A stretch of DNA of 64,000 nt from RGIG8745 sp045576655 (GTDB lineage: Bacteria > Bacteroidota > Bacteroidia > Bacteroidales > Bacteroidaceae), in the NCBI GenBank assembly GCA_045576655.1, contig JAZNGW010000011.1:1-64000 (forward strand), in the 5' to 3' direction. How positions within the stretch are numbered: the first letter of the stretch is position 1; the number at the start of each line of letters is the position of its first letter. The translations under genes and the position numbers were made by a program. Positions 8,864 through 16,152 of this stretch are shown one piece after another. The notes beneath the pieces are model-generated. The model saw only the letters and a list, made by a program, of their open reading frames with translations. It was not told the origin of the DNA and ran no database searches.

Positions 8864-9211
8864 TTATTGAGTTAAATCGGGCGGTGTTAATGCTACCAGT
8901 TTCAATATTGCAGGAATTTTTTCTATTGGTTGCCATGTTGGCATTCCTGGCATCCACGCGAGAGTGTCTTTGTTTACGTTCTTCTGGCTGATGAGCCGCG
9001 ACATTTCACTGTCGTTAAGTGGCCCTATTGGTTTGCCTTCCTGTGCGACATAGTAAATCTGCGGAATAGAAGTGTTTATGGAATTTCCAGAGCATGGGAT
9101 ATCCATTGTTCGCATATATTGGTTCATCATTCCAACCATTTGGTTGGCTACTCCTATTCCCAAGCCGAACTCAACAAGCCTGTCTAAGGAAAAGAAACTG
9201 TTGTTGTCCAT
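8864..9211 (-). CDS. GYF_2 (DUF4339)-domain protein
   Basis: A 115-residue protein. The N-terminal 45 residues are a Met-rich helical segment (ANQMVGMMNQYMRTM). Residues 50-100 form a GYF_2 domain: IYYVAQEGKPIGPL, then a central DSEMSRLISQKNVNKDTLAW, then MPGMPTWQPIEKI. The domain closely resembles the C-terminus of the SPFH protein encoded two genes upstream, and both have a Met-rich segment before the domain, so they look like paralogous adaptor modules. GYF-type domains usually bind proline-rich peptides. The SPFH protein and the TerB-like protein of this operon both carry proline-rich runs, a possible partner (inference). It starts 3 bases after the membrane-protein gene. Confidence 0.85.
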   Translation of the reverse strand: MDNNSFFSLDRLVEFGLGIGVANQMVGMMNQYMRTMDIPCSGNSINTSIPQIYYVAQEGKPIGPLNDSEMSRLISQKNVNKDTLAWMPGMPTWQPIEKIPAILKLVALTPPDLTQ

Positions 9212-9214
9212 CGC

Positions 9215-9598
9215 TTAAAATCCAGTTATCATCAAGTAAATCCACCAGCATGCGTCTAATAGCAGCACTATGCCGAACCATCTTGTCATTGTGCCTTTTT
9301 TTCTCAGATATGGAACCAAGAAGGTTATGAGGGCGAAGAATACGCACAGGCCTATTGCCACATAGCATAGTGCGGAGGCGTCTTCTATGCCTAAAAAACT
9401 GCCGGCACTGCCGACAAACATTGCCATAAATGCCAGAGCCGATACGGCGAAGGTTATTATAAACCAAATTGTTGAAATGAAGAATCTTAGCATGACTCCT
9501 CCGAAGGTGGTCTTTCCTTTTTTCTCTTTTCCTTCAAGTTTGTCTCCAGCTTTGTCGATTGCTGTTCCGACTACGTCGTCCATGTCGATTAATCCCAT
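9215..9598 (-). CDS. three-helix inner-membrane protein of unknown function
   Basis: A 127-residue protein. About 30 charged N-terminal residues precede three predicted membrane helices (roughly 34-68, 74-100 and 104-126). No family recognised. It sits between the SPFH gene (67 bases upstream) and the GYF_2 gene (3 bases downstream) on one strand. It may be the membrane partner of the cytoplasmic SPFH/TerB/GYF proteins. The upstream 67-base gap contains a motif also found upstream of the 8256 lipoprotein. Confidence 0.82.
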   Translation of the reverse strand: MGLIDMDDVVGTAIDKAGDKLEGKEKKGKTTFGGVMLRFFISTIWFIITFAVSALAFMAMFVGSAGSFLGIEDASALCYVAIGLCVFFALITFLVPYLRKKGTMTRWFGIVLLLDACWWIYLMITGF

Positions 9599-9623
9599 AA
9601 TATTATGTGTTTTAGTTGTTTTC

Positions 9624-9657
9624 GTCTACTCCCTTTGGGGCGTTTCGACATTTTCCC
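9624..9657 (-). promoter_or_regulatory. leader motif, copy 2 (upstream of membrane protein 9215)
   Basis: GTCTACTCCC then GGGGCGTTTCGAC and TTTTCCC (plus-strand reading); a near copy of 8782-8817. Its place inside an operon-like gene run suggests an internal promoter or a regulatory leader. Confidence 0.5.
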
Positions 9658-9665
9658 ATATATGA

Positions 9666-11012
9666 TTATAAATTAGGTGGCGGCGGTGGTGTACCAGGTG
9701 TTGGTGGCATAAATAGCGCTTGCAGTTCTGCTATGTTTCCTGCCATTTCCCATCCTGGCATGCCTTGTTTCCAGACGTAAGTCTGCATCGTTAGCTGGCC
9801 GCTTTGTGTCATCTGCGCCAACTGTTGCATGTTGAACGGACCGCTTTGTGTTCCGTTAGCAGAAATGTGGTACTGCACGTTCGGGATTGGTGGTGGCGTG
9901 TTCATGGCTTGCTGCATCTGTTGACCCATGCCATTCATCATGCCTGCCATTTGCTGTCCCATGGCTCCTCCCATCATCATTCCGGTCATCATGCCTGCAG
10001 GGTTCATGCCGCCGTTGCCTCCGCCCATAGTTCCCATCGTGCCCAAGCTTTGGGCGCCGGTTTTCAGCACGTCGGCCTGCAGGTTCATAGCATGAGCTCC
10101 CATGAAGTTTGCCTGTGTTTGCAGTTGCTGTGCCCTCTGGGCTTCTTCTCGCTGAATGCGGAGAGTTTCGGCCATGTTTTGCGCGTTGATGGCTTGTGTG
10201 TCTTGCAGATTCTGTATGCTCACATCTGTTTGGGCATTTATGGTCCGTGCCGTATTTCCTGCCGTCAGTTGCCGCAGTTCTTCGTAGTATGGGCTTTCCT
10301 TGTCGATCTCCAGTGAACCTAAGTCCAGTGCCTTGAGATTTACTCCGAAATCGTTTTCCATACGTGGCTTCAGATAATTATAGACAGTTTCGTTTATGTC
10401 CAATATCCGGCGTTCCATTTGTACGGCGGGGATGCCCATATCGCTCGGAACATTCATCACGACGGCTTTGATGTATTTGCTGATGGCGTCCTTTACCTGC
10501 TTCTTGAAGTCCTCAAGTTCGAAGTTGATGAGCCGGTTAAGTTTGATGAACCCCTTGTAGTCTGTGACATTGAATGTCAATGTGCCCCTTGCCGACATCG
10601 GAATGCCATGATCTGGGAGACGGGGGTCGAAGACGTCAAAGTAGGGCACTCCGAAACGTATCTGGTTGTTGCCTGCCAGATTGATGAAGTATATTTCTGC
10701 TTGGAATGGTGACTCACCTCCAAATGCCAGTCCTACAATGCTTGATAGCACCGGAAAGTTGGCTGTTTTGATTGTGTCGTCATAGGGGCCTTCTATGAAG
10801 TCCTGGCACGTTCCGTCCTTTTGCTTATAGACGAACACAGCCATTTCTCCGTCTTTCACTCTCAGGCTGCTGCCATAGCGGATTGCGTTTTCTCTTGACG
10901 TGGAGTTTGCCTCTTGTCCTTCAGGGCGCCATTTCCATACCAAGTAGTCCTGTTGGTCGCAGCGGATGACATTCATGAGTCCGCCGCTTTTGCCTCTGCC
11001 GAATAATCCCAT
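9666..11012 (-). CDS. SPFH-domain protein with C-terminal GYF_2 domain (YdjI-like)
   Basis: A 448-residue protein. It begins MGLFGRGKSGG, followed by an SPFH/band-7-like domain of the YdjI (virion-core-like) type at about residues 15-255 (KDGEMAVFVYKQ; GIPMSARGTLTF; LNRLINFELEDFKKQV). A Gln/Ala-rich coiled coil covers about 255-310, a Gly/Met-rich low-complexity stretch about 320-375, and a GYF_2 domain about 385-432 (VQYHISANGTQSGPFNMQQLA). The tail ends in PPTPGTPPPPP. SPFH proteins scaffold membrane microdomains; in Bacillus subtilis a ydjI-type gene lies with pspA in an envelope-stress operon. It starts 3 bases after the TerB-like gene, so translational coupling is likely. Confidence 0.88.
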   Translation of the reverse strand: MGLFGRGKSGGLMNVIRCDQQDYLVWKWRPEGQEANSTSRENAIRYGSSLRVKDGEMAVFVYKQKDGTCQDFIEGPYDDTIKTANFPVLSSIVGLAFGGESPFQAEIYFINLAGNNQIRFGVPYFDVFDPRLPDHGIPMSARGTLTFNVTDYKGFIKLNRLINFELEDFKKQVKDAISKYIKAVVMNVPSDMGIPAVQMERRILDINETVYNYLKPRMENDFGVNLKALDLGSLEIDKESPYYEELRQLTAGNTARTINAQTDVSIQNLQDTQAINAQNMAETLRIQREEAQRAQQLQTQANFMGAHAMNLQADVLKTGAQSLGTMGTMGGGNGGMNPAGMMTGMMMGGAMGQQMAGMMNGMGQQMQQAMNTPPPIPNVQYHISANGTQSGPFNMQQLAQMTQSGQLTMQTYVWKQGMPGWEMAGNIAELQALFMPPTPGTPPPPPNL

Positions 11013-11015
11013 AGC

Positions 11016-11900
11016 TTATTTTATTTTCAGTTCTTTTGCGTATTTCTCTATTTCTGCCAATGTTTCCTTGTCGTTTTTCATAGACAGCCTGGCTTTTATG
11101 ATGATTTGCTCGCATTTGGCATGCCAAGCCGGCACGAGTTGGTTGTGCTCCATATTTGCGCTTCCTGCATCGCCCATTTTTGCGAAGAAACCTCCTTTCT
11201 TTTTTGCAAGAGGTGCAGCCATGACTAAGAACTCAAGCATGTCCTCTTTAGTTGTTGGGAATGGAAAATTTGAAATGATTTGGGCTTTACGCTGCACGCG
11301 GCGCATGGCAGAGCCTGTAAACATGTCTACTATTTCCAATCCTCCAGGGTTCTTCGTGTCATAGTCATACAATTGTTGCATCAAAGTGTTTATGCTTGTC
11401 GATGTGTTTATGTTCCTGAATTCATGTCCGCAGTCAGGACAGCGTGTGCTGAAGGATTCGACGATTGCTCCGCATCCAGGACATTTCCTCACATCCCCGT
11501 ATTTGTCGGATTTTGGTGCAGCTTGAGAGTTTTGAGGAGTTTGCTGCATCTCTTTTTTCTTTTCATAGAGCTTGGCGTCCAGCACCATCTCGAACTCGTC
11601 AAGGTCAATGCCCATAGCCTGCGCTCTTTTGAATAGCACCTGCTTTTCTTTCTCCGTCAGTTCTCCGTCGGCTAATGCCATTTCGATGAGGTTTTCCAGC
11701 ATCGGGTTGTATATTTGCGTGTTTCCCGATGGTGCCGGTTGCTGTGCCTGTGCCTGTGCCGGAGGTGGGGGTGGGGCGGCCTGCATCTGCTGCTGACAAT
11801 TTGTCTCAGCAGGTTGCGGCTCGCTTGAGAAATAATTGCCCAATCCTAATCCGGATGTGGCTTCTGATGCTTGTTGCTTGAGTTTTTCAAATAGTCCCAT
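11016..11900 (-). CDS. TerB-like / zinc-ribbon protein
   Basis: A 294-residue protein that also starts MGLFEKLKQQ, like its SPFH neighbour. After a Pro/Gln/Ala-rich linker (about 35-62) comes a short TerB-like acidic helical segment (MALADGELTEKEKQVLFKRA, about 74-93). A zinc ribbon CPGCG with CPDCG follows near 140-160, then a helical C-terminal domain of unknown type (about 165-294). The zinc ribbon and adjacent helical region resemble proteins that accompany YdjI-type SPFH proteins. It is the first gene of the run, so its upstream region (11901-12000) should hold the main promoter. That region shares a 42-base-spaced motif pair with the promoter region of the 12418 lipoprotein. Confidence 0.83.
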   Translation of the reverse strand: MGLFEKLKQQASEATSGLGLGNYFSSEPQPAETNCQQQMQAAPPPPPAQAQAQQPAPSGNTQIYNPMLENLIEMALADGELTEKEKQVLFKRAQAMGIDLDEFEMVLDAKLYEKKKEMQQTPQNSQAAPKSDKYGDVRKCPGCGAIVESFSTRCPDCGHEFRNINTSTSINTLMQQLYDYDTKNPGGLEIVDMFTGSAMRRVQRKAQIISNFPFPTTKEDMLEFLVMAAPLAKKKGGFFAKMGDAGSANMEHNQLVPAWHAKCEQIIIKARLSMKNDKETLAEIEKYAKELKIK

Positions 11901-11943
11901 GTTAGATTTATTTTGATGTGTAGTTTAACAATCGTTTTTTGTG

Positions 11944-11993
11944 TTGCAATTTTAGACTTTTTGACCCGCTTCTGATTGGTTCAAACAAGTTCT
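11944..11993 (-). promoter_or_regulatory. shared upstream motif of the TerB-like operon
   Basis: On the minus strand AAGAACTTGTTTGAACCAA is followed, after about 20 bases, by TAAAATTGCAA. The same arrangement occurs at 13760-13810. The spacing is identical, while the sequence between the two blocks differs. It resembles a two-block promoter; sigma specificity is not known. Confidence 0.5.
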
Positions 11994-12146
11994 TGTGGAG
12001 GTGGAGCGCAATAAACTCTTTGATATGGCCGCGGCGGGTGTGGGAAGCGACTTGTATGCGCGGAAGTCGGCGGATATGTGCTATGTCCCGATGGCCTCGG
12101 TGAAAAATTGCGTGCATTGCGCTCCGAAGTTTATAGCTCTGCGGAG

Positions 12147-12242
12147 AAAAGTATAAATAAAACTTATATTCGTACAAATAATGGTTTTATTTATATAAAT
12201 ATTAGTTTTATTCTTACAAATATTAGTTTTATTTATACTTTT
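12147..12242. repeat. 96-bp inverted-repeat element, copy 1
   Basis: The ends AAAAGTATAAATAAAACT (12147-12164) and AGTTTTATTTATACTTTT (12225-12242) are a perfect 18-bp inverted repeat. The interior is made of AT-rich units of about 21 bp (ATTAGTTTTATT-type). Copy 2 is at 26665-26760 with the same length and similar flanks (GGAG on the left, AGCGA on the right). It encodes no protein, so it is MITE-like or structural. Confidence 0.8.
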
Positions 12243-12417
12243 TAGCGAGGTGGCGGAGTTTTTCCAGCGGTGTCTGACGGATTTTGTAAGCCTCTTTAGT
12301 CTTATTGTGCTGTGGCTTAACGATTTTAGTTTTACCTTTTCAGCCTTGTTCGTGCCGTAGGTTGGCCGAGGTTAGAGATCCGTTTTGATTTTTGCCGGAT
12401 ATGTTTTTGTGAGAATG

Positions 12418-13728
12418 TTAGTCTGCTGACTCCATGTATTCGGCTTCCAGTATGCATCCGATTTTTTTCATGCTGCCATTAGGTTGGCGTTCGTATACAA
12501 GTGGTCCTCCCCATCCGCGAAATTCCAGGAATACCTTTGTGCCTTTAGGGTAGGTCTTGACAATTTTGCCTGTAGTGCTGCCATCGTTGTCTTCATAGAC
12601 CTCTATGCTGCCGTCTGATGCGTCAAGGGCGGTTTCGTAAAGGTCCAGTTCGGGAACGGTGAAGCTGTCATCCACGAATTTTGAATCAATAAAGCCAATG
12701 CGCTCATAGTCGTCGTTGTATACTGCCGCATATGCTCCTTGCCATGTTATTATTATAGGTTTGCCATGATACAATGTGTCAGTTATTTCATCTCCTTCCA
12801 TGTCTTTATGCAGGTATGCCACTCCCTCTTTCTCGGCATTCACCACTGCTGAAGTTCCGTAGGTTCTTACATGGTAGCGGAATGGGTGTTTCAAATAGTC
12901 GTCATACTCGTCGCCATTGAATGTGCCATATTTCAAAAGGAAAGATAAGATGGACTCTGAACGATATTTTACCTCTACGCTATACGATAGTTTGCGTTGG
13001 CTGGCATATTTGTAGAGCGATGGTTCTATTACGTTAAACTCTCGTGTCTCGTTTGGGGCAATATCTACACCGTCCACAGTCTTTGTCGCAAACGTATTGT
13101 CTGTAGAGGCCTGTCTTGGCGAAACGTACAGATAGTAATCCTCGCCTTTGACTGGTTGTGAAGAACTGTTTTGTACGGTGAAATTCATAGAAACAAAGTA
13201 GCCGCTACTATTGCGTCCCCATGAGTATGCGCCATAGTTTGCCCAAAGAGGGGTGATTTGTTTCATGAGTTCTAAGTCTTTTATGAAATTGCCTTGTGCG
13301 CTCAACAACTTGGATAGCTCCAAGTCAGGAGTTTTCTTGATAGGTACGCCCGCTTTCAACGCTATTTCCTCGGCTACGGAGTCAATGTCGAACACGCCAT
13401 AGGCGTCGATCATCAGGACTGTGCCGGCGCTGTCTGCTGCAAACACGAGGCGCTGCTGTTTCTGCTCATTGATAGTGGCTATATAATAGCCGGTGGAATC
13501 ATCCTTTTCGACATTTATTTCATCTCCCTGTCCGATGGTGCCGGATATGGAGAGATTCTCACAGGTTTTGACTGCTGGCAGCATTTCATAGACAGCGGCT
13601 TTGTCGTTGTCGTTATAAGCCATGATAAATTGCTTTGACATTTCCTCTGCCTTGTCAAAGTTTTTGTCGCACGATGTTAGCATCAGTGCAGGCAAGGCCA
13701 ATAGGCTGATGATTTTTGTTGTTTTCAT
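12418..13728 (-). CDS. lipoprotein with possible SH3-like C-terminus
   Basis: A 436-residue lipoprotein: signal peptide with lipobox LMLTSCDKN (Cys near 20). Residues 25-120 resemble a small NTF2/DUF-like periplasmic domain (FIMAYNDNDKAAVYEML). Residues 160-270 look beta-rich (VSMNFTVQNSSSQPVKGEDYYL). The C-terminal part (about 285-430) has features of SH3-like folds (GKPIIITWQGAYAAVYN, FLEFRGWGGPLVY). No enzyme motif recognised. It is transcribed away from the kinase gene pair and has an upstream motif in common with the TerB-like operon, suggesting it belongs to the same response. Confidence 0.82.
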   Translation of the reverse strand: MKTTKIISLLALPALMLTSCDKNFDKAEEMSKQFIMAYNDNDKAAVYEMLPAVKTCENLSISGTIGQGDEINVEKDDSTGYYIATINEQKQQRLVFAADSAGTVLMIDAYGVFDIDSVAEEIALKAGVPIKKTPDLELSKLLSAQGNFIKDLELMKQITPLWANYGAYSWGRNSSGYFVSMNFTVQNSSSQPVKGEDYYLYVSPRQASTDNTFATKTVDGVDIAPNETREFNVIEPSLYKYASQRKLSYSVEVKYRSESILSFLLKYGTFNGDEYDDYLKHPFRYHVRTYGTSAVVNAEKEGVAYLHKDMEGDEITDTLYHGKPIIITWQGAYAAVYNDDYERIGFIDSKFVDDSFTVPELDLYETALDASDGSIEVYEDNDGSTTGKIVKTYPKGTKVFLEFRGWGGPLVYERQPNGSMKKIGCILEAEYMESAD

Positions 13729-13759
13729 GATAGGTTAATTGTGTTTGTGTTCTTTCTTT

Positions 13760-13810
13760 TTGCAATTTTACCTTTTTTCAAATGCGCTCGTTTGGTTCAA
13801 ATTGGTTCTT
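13760..13810 (-). promoter_or_regulatory. shared upstream motif of lipoprotein 12418
   Basis: On the minus strand AAGAACCAATTTGAACCAA (a 10-base-period direct repeat of GAACCAA) is followed by TAAAATTGCAA at the same spacing as at 11944-11993. It probably drives the lipoprotein gene; a common regulator for the two operons is inferred. Confidence 0.5.
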
Positions 13811-13844
13811 TTGATAAAAACGGCTCCAATTAGCAGTAGAAATG

Positions 13845-13874
13845 CTTGCATGGAGTAATATTTTCATAATTTTG
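13845..13874 (+). promoter_or_regulatory. promoter of the DNA-binding-protein/kinase operon
   Basis: TAATTTTG at 13867-13874 fits TAnnTTTG, and CTTG at 13845-13848 lies 18 bases upstream. A start near 13881 would exclude the earliest ATG (13842) of the following gene. Confidence 0.55.
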
Positions 13875-13925
13875 TATGCAGATTTGCAGACCGTCATGTT
13901 TGGCGGGCGATATGATTTTTTTCTT

Positions 13926-14498
13926 ATGGATGAAGCGAACAACACAGAATTGATGCGACGGATGTTGCTTGAGCGTATGGAGAAACGGGTGGGGCGGTCA
14001 ATACGCACACCGCGTGACTTTGACTTTCTGGCCATGAGCATATACGAGGCCACGAATATGCAGGTGAGTATTTCCACTCTGAAAAGGTTATGGGGCTATG
14101 TGAGGTCGGACAATAAGACGCTGCGAATTTCAACGCTCAACATTTTGGCGCGTTTTGTGGGATATATAGATTGGGACGCGTTTTGCCGGCAGTCGGGTGT
14201 GGCGGAGAGTGATTTCGTGCTCAATGACCATATAAGCACAAACATGATGTGTGAAGGCTGCATAATTAAATTGATGTGGCATCCGGACCGTGTGCTGAAA
14301 GTCCGTTATGAGGGGCATGATCTGTTTACCGTGATGGAGTCGGTCAACAGCAAACTTTCAGAGGGTGATACATTCCATATAGGGCAGATTGTAGACGGGG
14401 AGCCGTTGTATCTGCGCGGTTTGGTGCATGAGGGTGGCGAACCTGTGGGCTATGTCTGTGGCAAGGTGGGAGGAGTGAAATATCAAATATTAAATTAA
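13926..14498 (+). CDS. putative HTH-like regulatory protein, Bacteroidota family
   Basis: About 190 residues from MDEANNTELM. ATG 13896 is an alternative start, and ATG 13842 lies upstream of the apparent promoter. Residues about 20-75 (RTPRDFDFLAMSIYEATNMQ, then STLKRLWGYV, then STLNILARFVGY and DWDAFC) form an N-terminal domain that recurs in Bacteroidota proteins. STLKRLWGY resembles a helix-turn-helix recognition helix, so DNA binding is inferred. The C-terminal 110 residues are beta-rich, with VLKVRYEGHDLFTV. It ends 14 bases before the kinase gene and is co-oriented with it. It may be the kinase's regulatory partner or substrate. Confidence 0.75.
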   Translation: MDEANNTELMRRMLLERMEKRVGRSIRTPRDFDFLAMSIYEATNMQVSISTLKRLWGYVRSDNKTLRISTLNILARFVGYIDWDAFCRQSGVAESDFVLNDHISTNMMCEGCIIKLMWHPDRVLKVRYEGHDLFTVMESVNSKLSEGDTFHIGQIVDGEPLYLRGLVHEGGEPVGYVCGKVGGVKYQILN

Positions 14499-14512
14499 AG
14501 TAATAAGCAATC

Positions 14513-16150
14513 ATGTATTTAGGGAGTAACGAGGTTTCGGATTTTGTGGAAGTTCCAGTAACGTTTGAAAAGATTGAGCTTCTGACAGACGGCGGAGGAG
14601 TGTCGCTGTCGTATGTCGTTCGCATCAACGGCAAAGAGTACTTCATGAAGCAGTTACGCCCCGAATACGCATCAGAGTTGCGTTACCGCACCTTGTTCTT
14701 TAAGGAATATGAGACAGGCCGCCGTATCAGCAATGAGCACATAGTGAAATATGAGAGCATAGGCGAGAATGCAGACGGGCTGTATTTGCTGATGGAGTAT
14801 ATCAACGGAAGCACATTGGAGGAAAAAGTGGCCAATGAACCAGAATGGTTTGCAAGCGAAAGCAATATGGAGCGTTTCCTCTTCCAACTCCTTGATGGAT
14901 TGAAAACTCTGCATGACCAAAATGTGGCATTTCTTGACTTGAGTCCACGAAACATCATGTTTGCCCAGGTGTCGGGCGGAGTGAAGATTGTCGACCTCGG
15001 CTTCTGCCTGACCGACGGCTATGCGCATACGGCTGGACGCACATTGGGTTTTGCCGCACCAGAACTTGAAGAGGGGCGGCTGGAAGATATTGATGCACGC
15101 ACCGACATATATGCCGTGGGTCGGCTGATGAAATATATAGAGGAGCGCGCAGGGGTGAAGTATTCCCGCCGCATGAGGAATATTATGAGGCGCTGCTTGA
15201 AGGAAGACAGACATGAGCGCTTTGAGAACGTGGAGATGATAAGAATGGCGTTAAACCAGAAGCGCCGGATTATGAGAACCGTGACTGTACTGTGCAGCAT
15301 CATTGCAGTGATTGCAGCAATATGGGGCTGGAAGAACTTTGAAGGCACTGAAGAGCACAAGCAGCTGATGATGTATCTGGAGAGTGATGCCGAAGTGGGA
15401 GGAATTTATTATGTAATCACGTCGGAGGACAGCGCCACATGCATGGCTATAGGGCGTAAGACCAAATTGGAAGAGGACAAGGAGACGGGCGATGTCAGCA
15501 TTTACATGACCGACAAGCTCGATATCGGCGGAAAGGACTACGTAGTGACTAAAATATCCGACTGGGCTTTCTTCAATTACCAGGACATAACCAGTGTGAG
15601 TTTCTCTTCAGCCTTGAAGGAAATAGGAGCGTATGCTTTCTGCGAAGATTCGTCGCTGGTATATGCGAGCATTCCGGAGGGGGTGACGACGATGGGCGAC
15701 CACGTCTTTTTTTCCGCAGCCCTGAGGGGTGTGAAGTTGCCTGGCAGTCTGCGCATTATCGACAACGCCTCGTTTGCAAAGAACCGGTTCCTGGAGGAAG
15801 TCGTGATACCTGAGGGTGTGGAAACGCTCGGCGTCGATGCTTTTGGCGGCTGCATTTCCTTGCGTTCGGTAACTCTGCCGTCAACTCTGAAGACTATAAG
15901 GCGAGGCGTATTCTGGGAGTGCGGCAAGCTGACAGAAATAACGATTCCTGCCGCTTGCAGCGCCATAGGCGAATATGCTTTCTTCTACTGTGACAGCCTG
16001 AAAGATGTCTATAACCTTTCGCCCGAACCGCAGGACATACCGCGGATTTTCAACAGAAAGGACATAACCGTCCATGTGCCGGCTTCTTCTGCCGAAAAAT
16101 ATCGCAATGCGCAGCACTGGGGCGACCTGACTATCGTGGGCGACCTGTAA
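14513..16150 (+). CDS. Ser/Thr protein kinase with membrane helix and C-terminal LRR_5 domain
   Basis: 545 residues in three parts. Residues 15-250 are a Hanks-type kinase: Lys46 (YFMKQL), Glu65 in helix C, catalytic loop FLDLSPRNIMF (Asp142, Asn147), Asp161 in DLG, APE at 182-184 and DIYAVG at 198-203. The HRD motif reads FLD, so it is a non-RD kinase, but the catalytic residues are intact. Residues about 254-274 are one membrane helix. Residues about 335-520 are BspA-type LRR_5 repeats (IGAYAFCEDSSL, LGVDAFGGCISL, IGEYAFFYCDSL). With a cytoplasmic kinase, the LRR part should be periplasmic, giving a receptor-kinase layout. Its stop lies only 2 bases from the convergent GH2 stop. Confidence 0.9.
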   Translation: MYLGSNEVSDFVEVPVTFEKIELLTDGGGVSLSYVVRINGKEYFMKQLRPEYASELRYRTLFFKEYETGRRISNEHIVKYESIGENADGLYLLMEYINGSTLEEKVANEPEWFASESNMERFLFQLLDGLKTLHDQNVAFLDLSPRNIMFAQVSGGVKIVDLGFCLTDGYAHTAGRTLGFAAPELEEGRLEDIDARTDIYAVGRLMKYIEERAGVKYSRRMRNIMRRCLKEDRHERFENVEMIRMALNQKRRIMRTVTVLCSIIAVIAAIWGWKNFEGTEEHKQLMMYLESDAEVGGIYYVITSEDSATCMAIGRKTKLEEDKETGDVSIYMTDKLDIGGKDYVVTKISDWAFFNYQDITSVSFSSALKEIGAYAFCEDSSLVYASIPEGVTTMGDHVFFSAALRGVKLPGSLRIIDNASFAKNRFLEEVVIPEGVETLGVDAFGGCISLRSVTLPSTLKTIRRGVFWECGKLTEITIPAACSAIGEYAFFYCDSLKDVYNLSPEPQDIPRIFNRKDITVHVPASSAEKYRNAQHWGDLTIVGDL

Positions 16151-16152
16151 GT

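Larger units (their letters stand above)
11901..12417. other. 517-base gene-free stretch with a shared upstream motif and a repeat
   Basis: Holds TTGCAATTTTA near 11944-11954 and TTGGTTCAAA near 11976-11985. The same pair recurs upstream of the 12418 lipoprotein gene. It also holds the 96-bp inverted-repeat element at 12147-12242. An 89-codon minus-strand frame here has no coding character. No other feature seen. Confidence 0.7.

Noticed and set aside
11908..12177. 89-codon minus-strand frame upstream of the TerB-like gene
   Set aside because: Runs through the 96-bp element and the shared upstream motif; composition unlike neighbouring genes.
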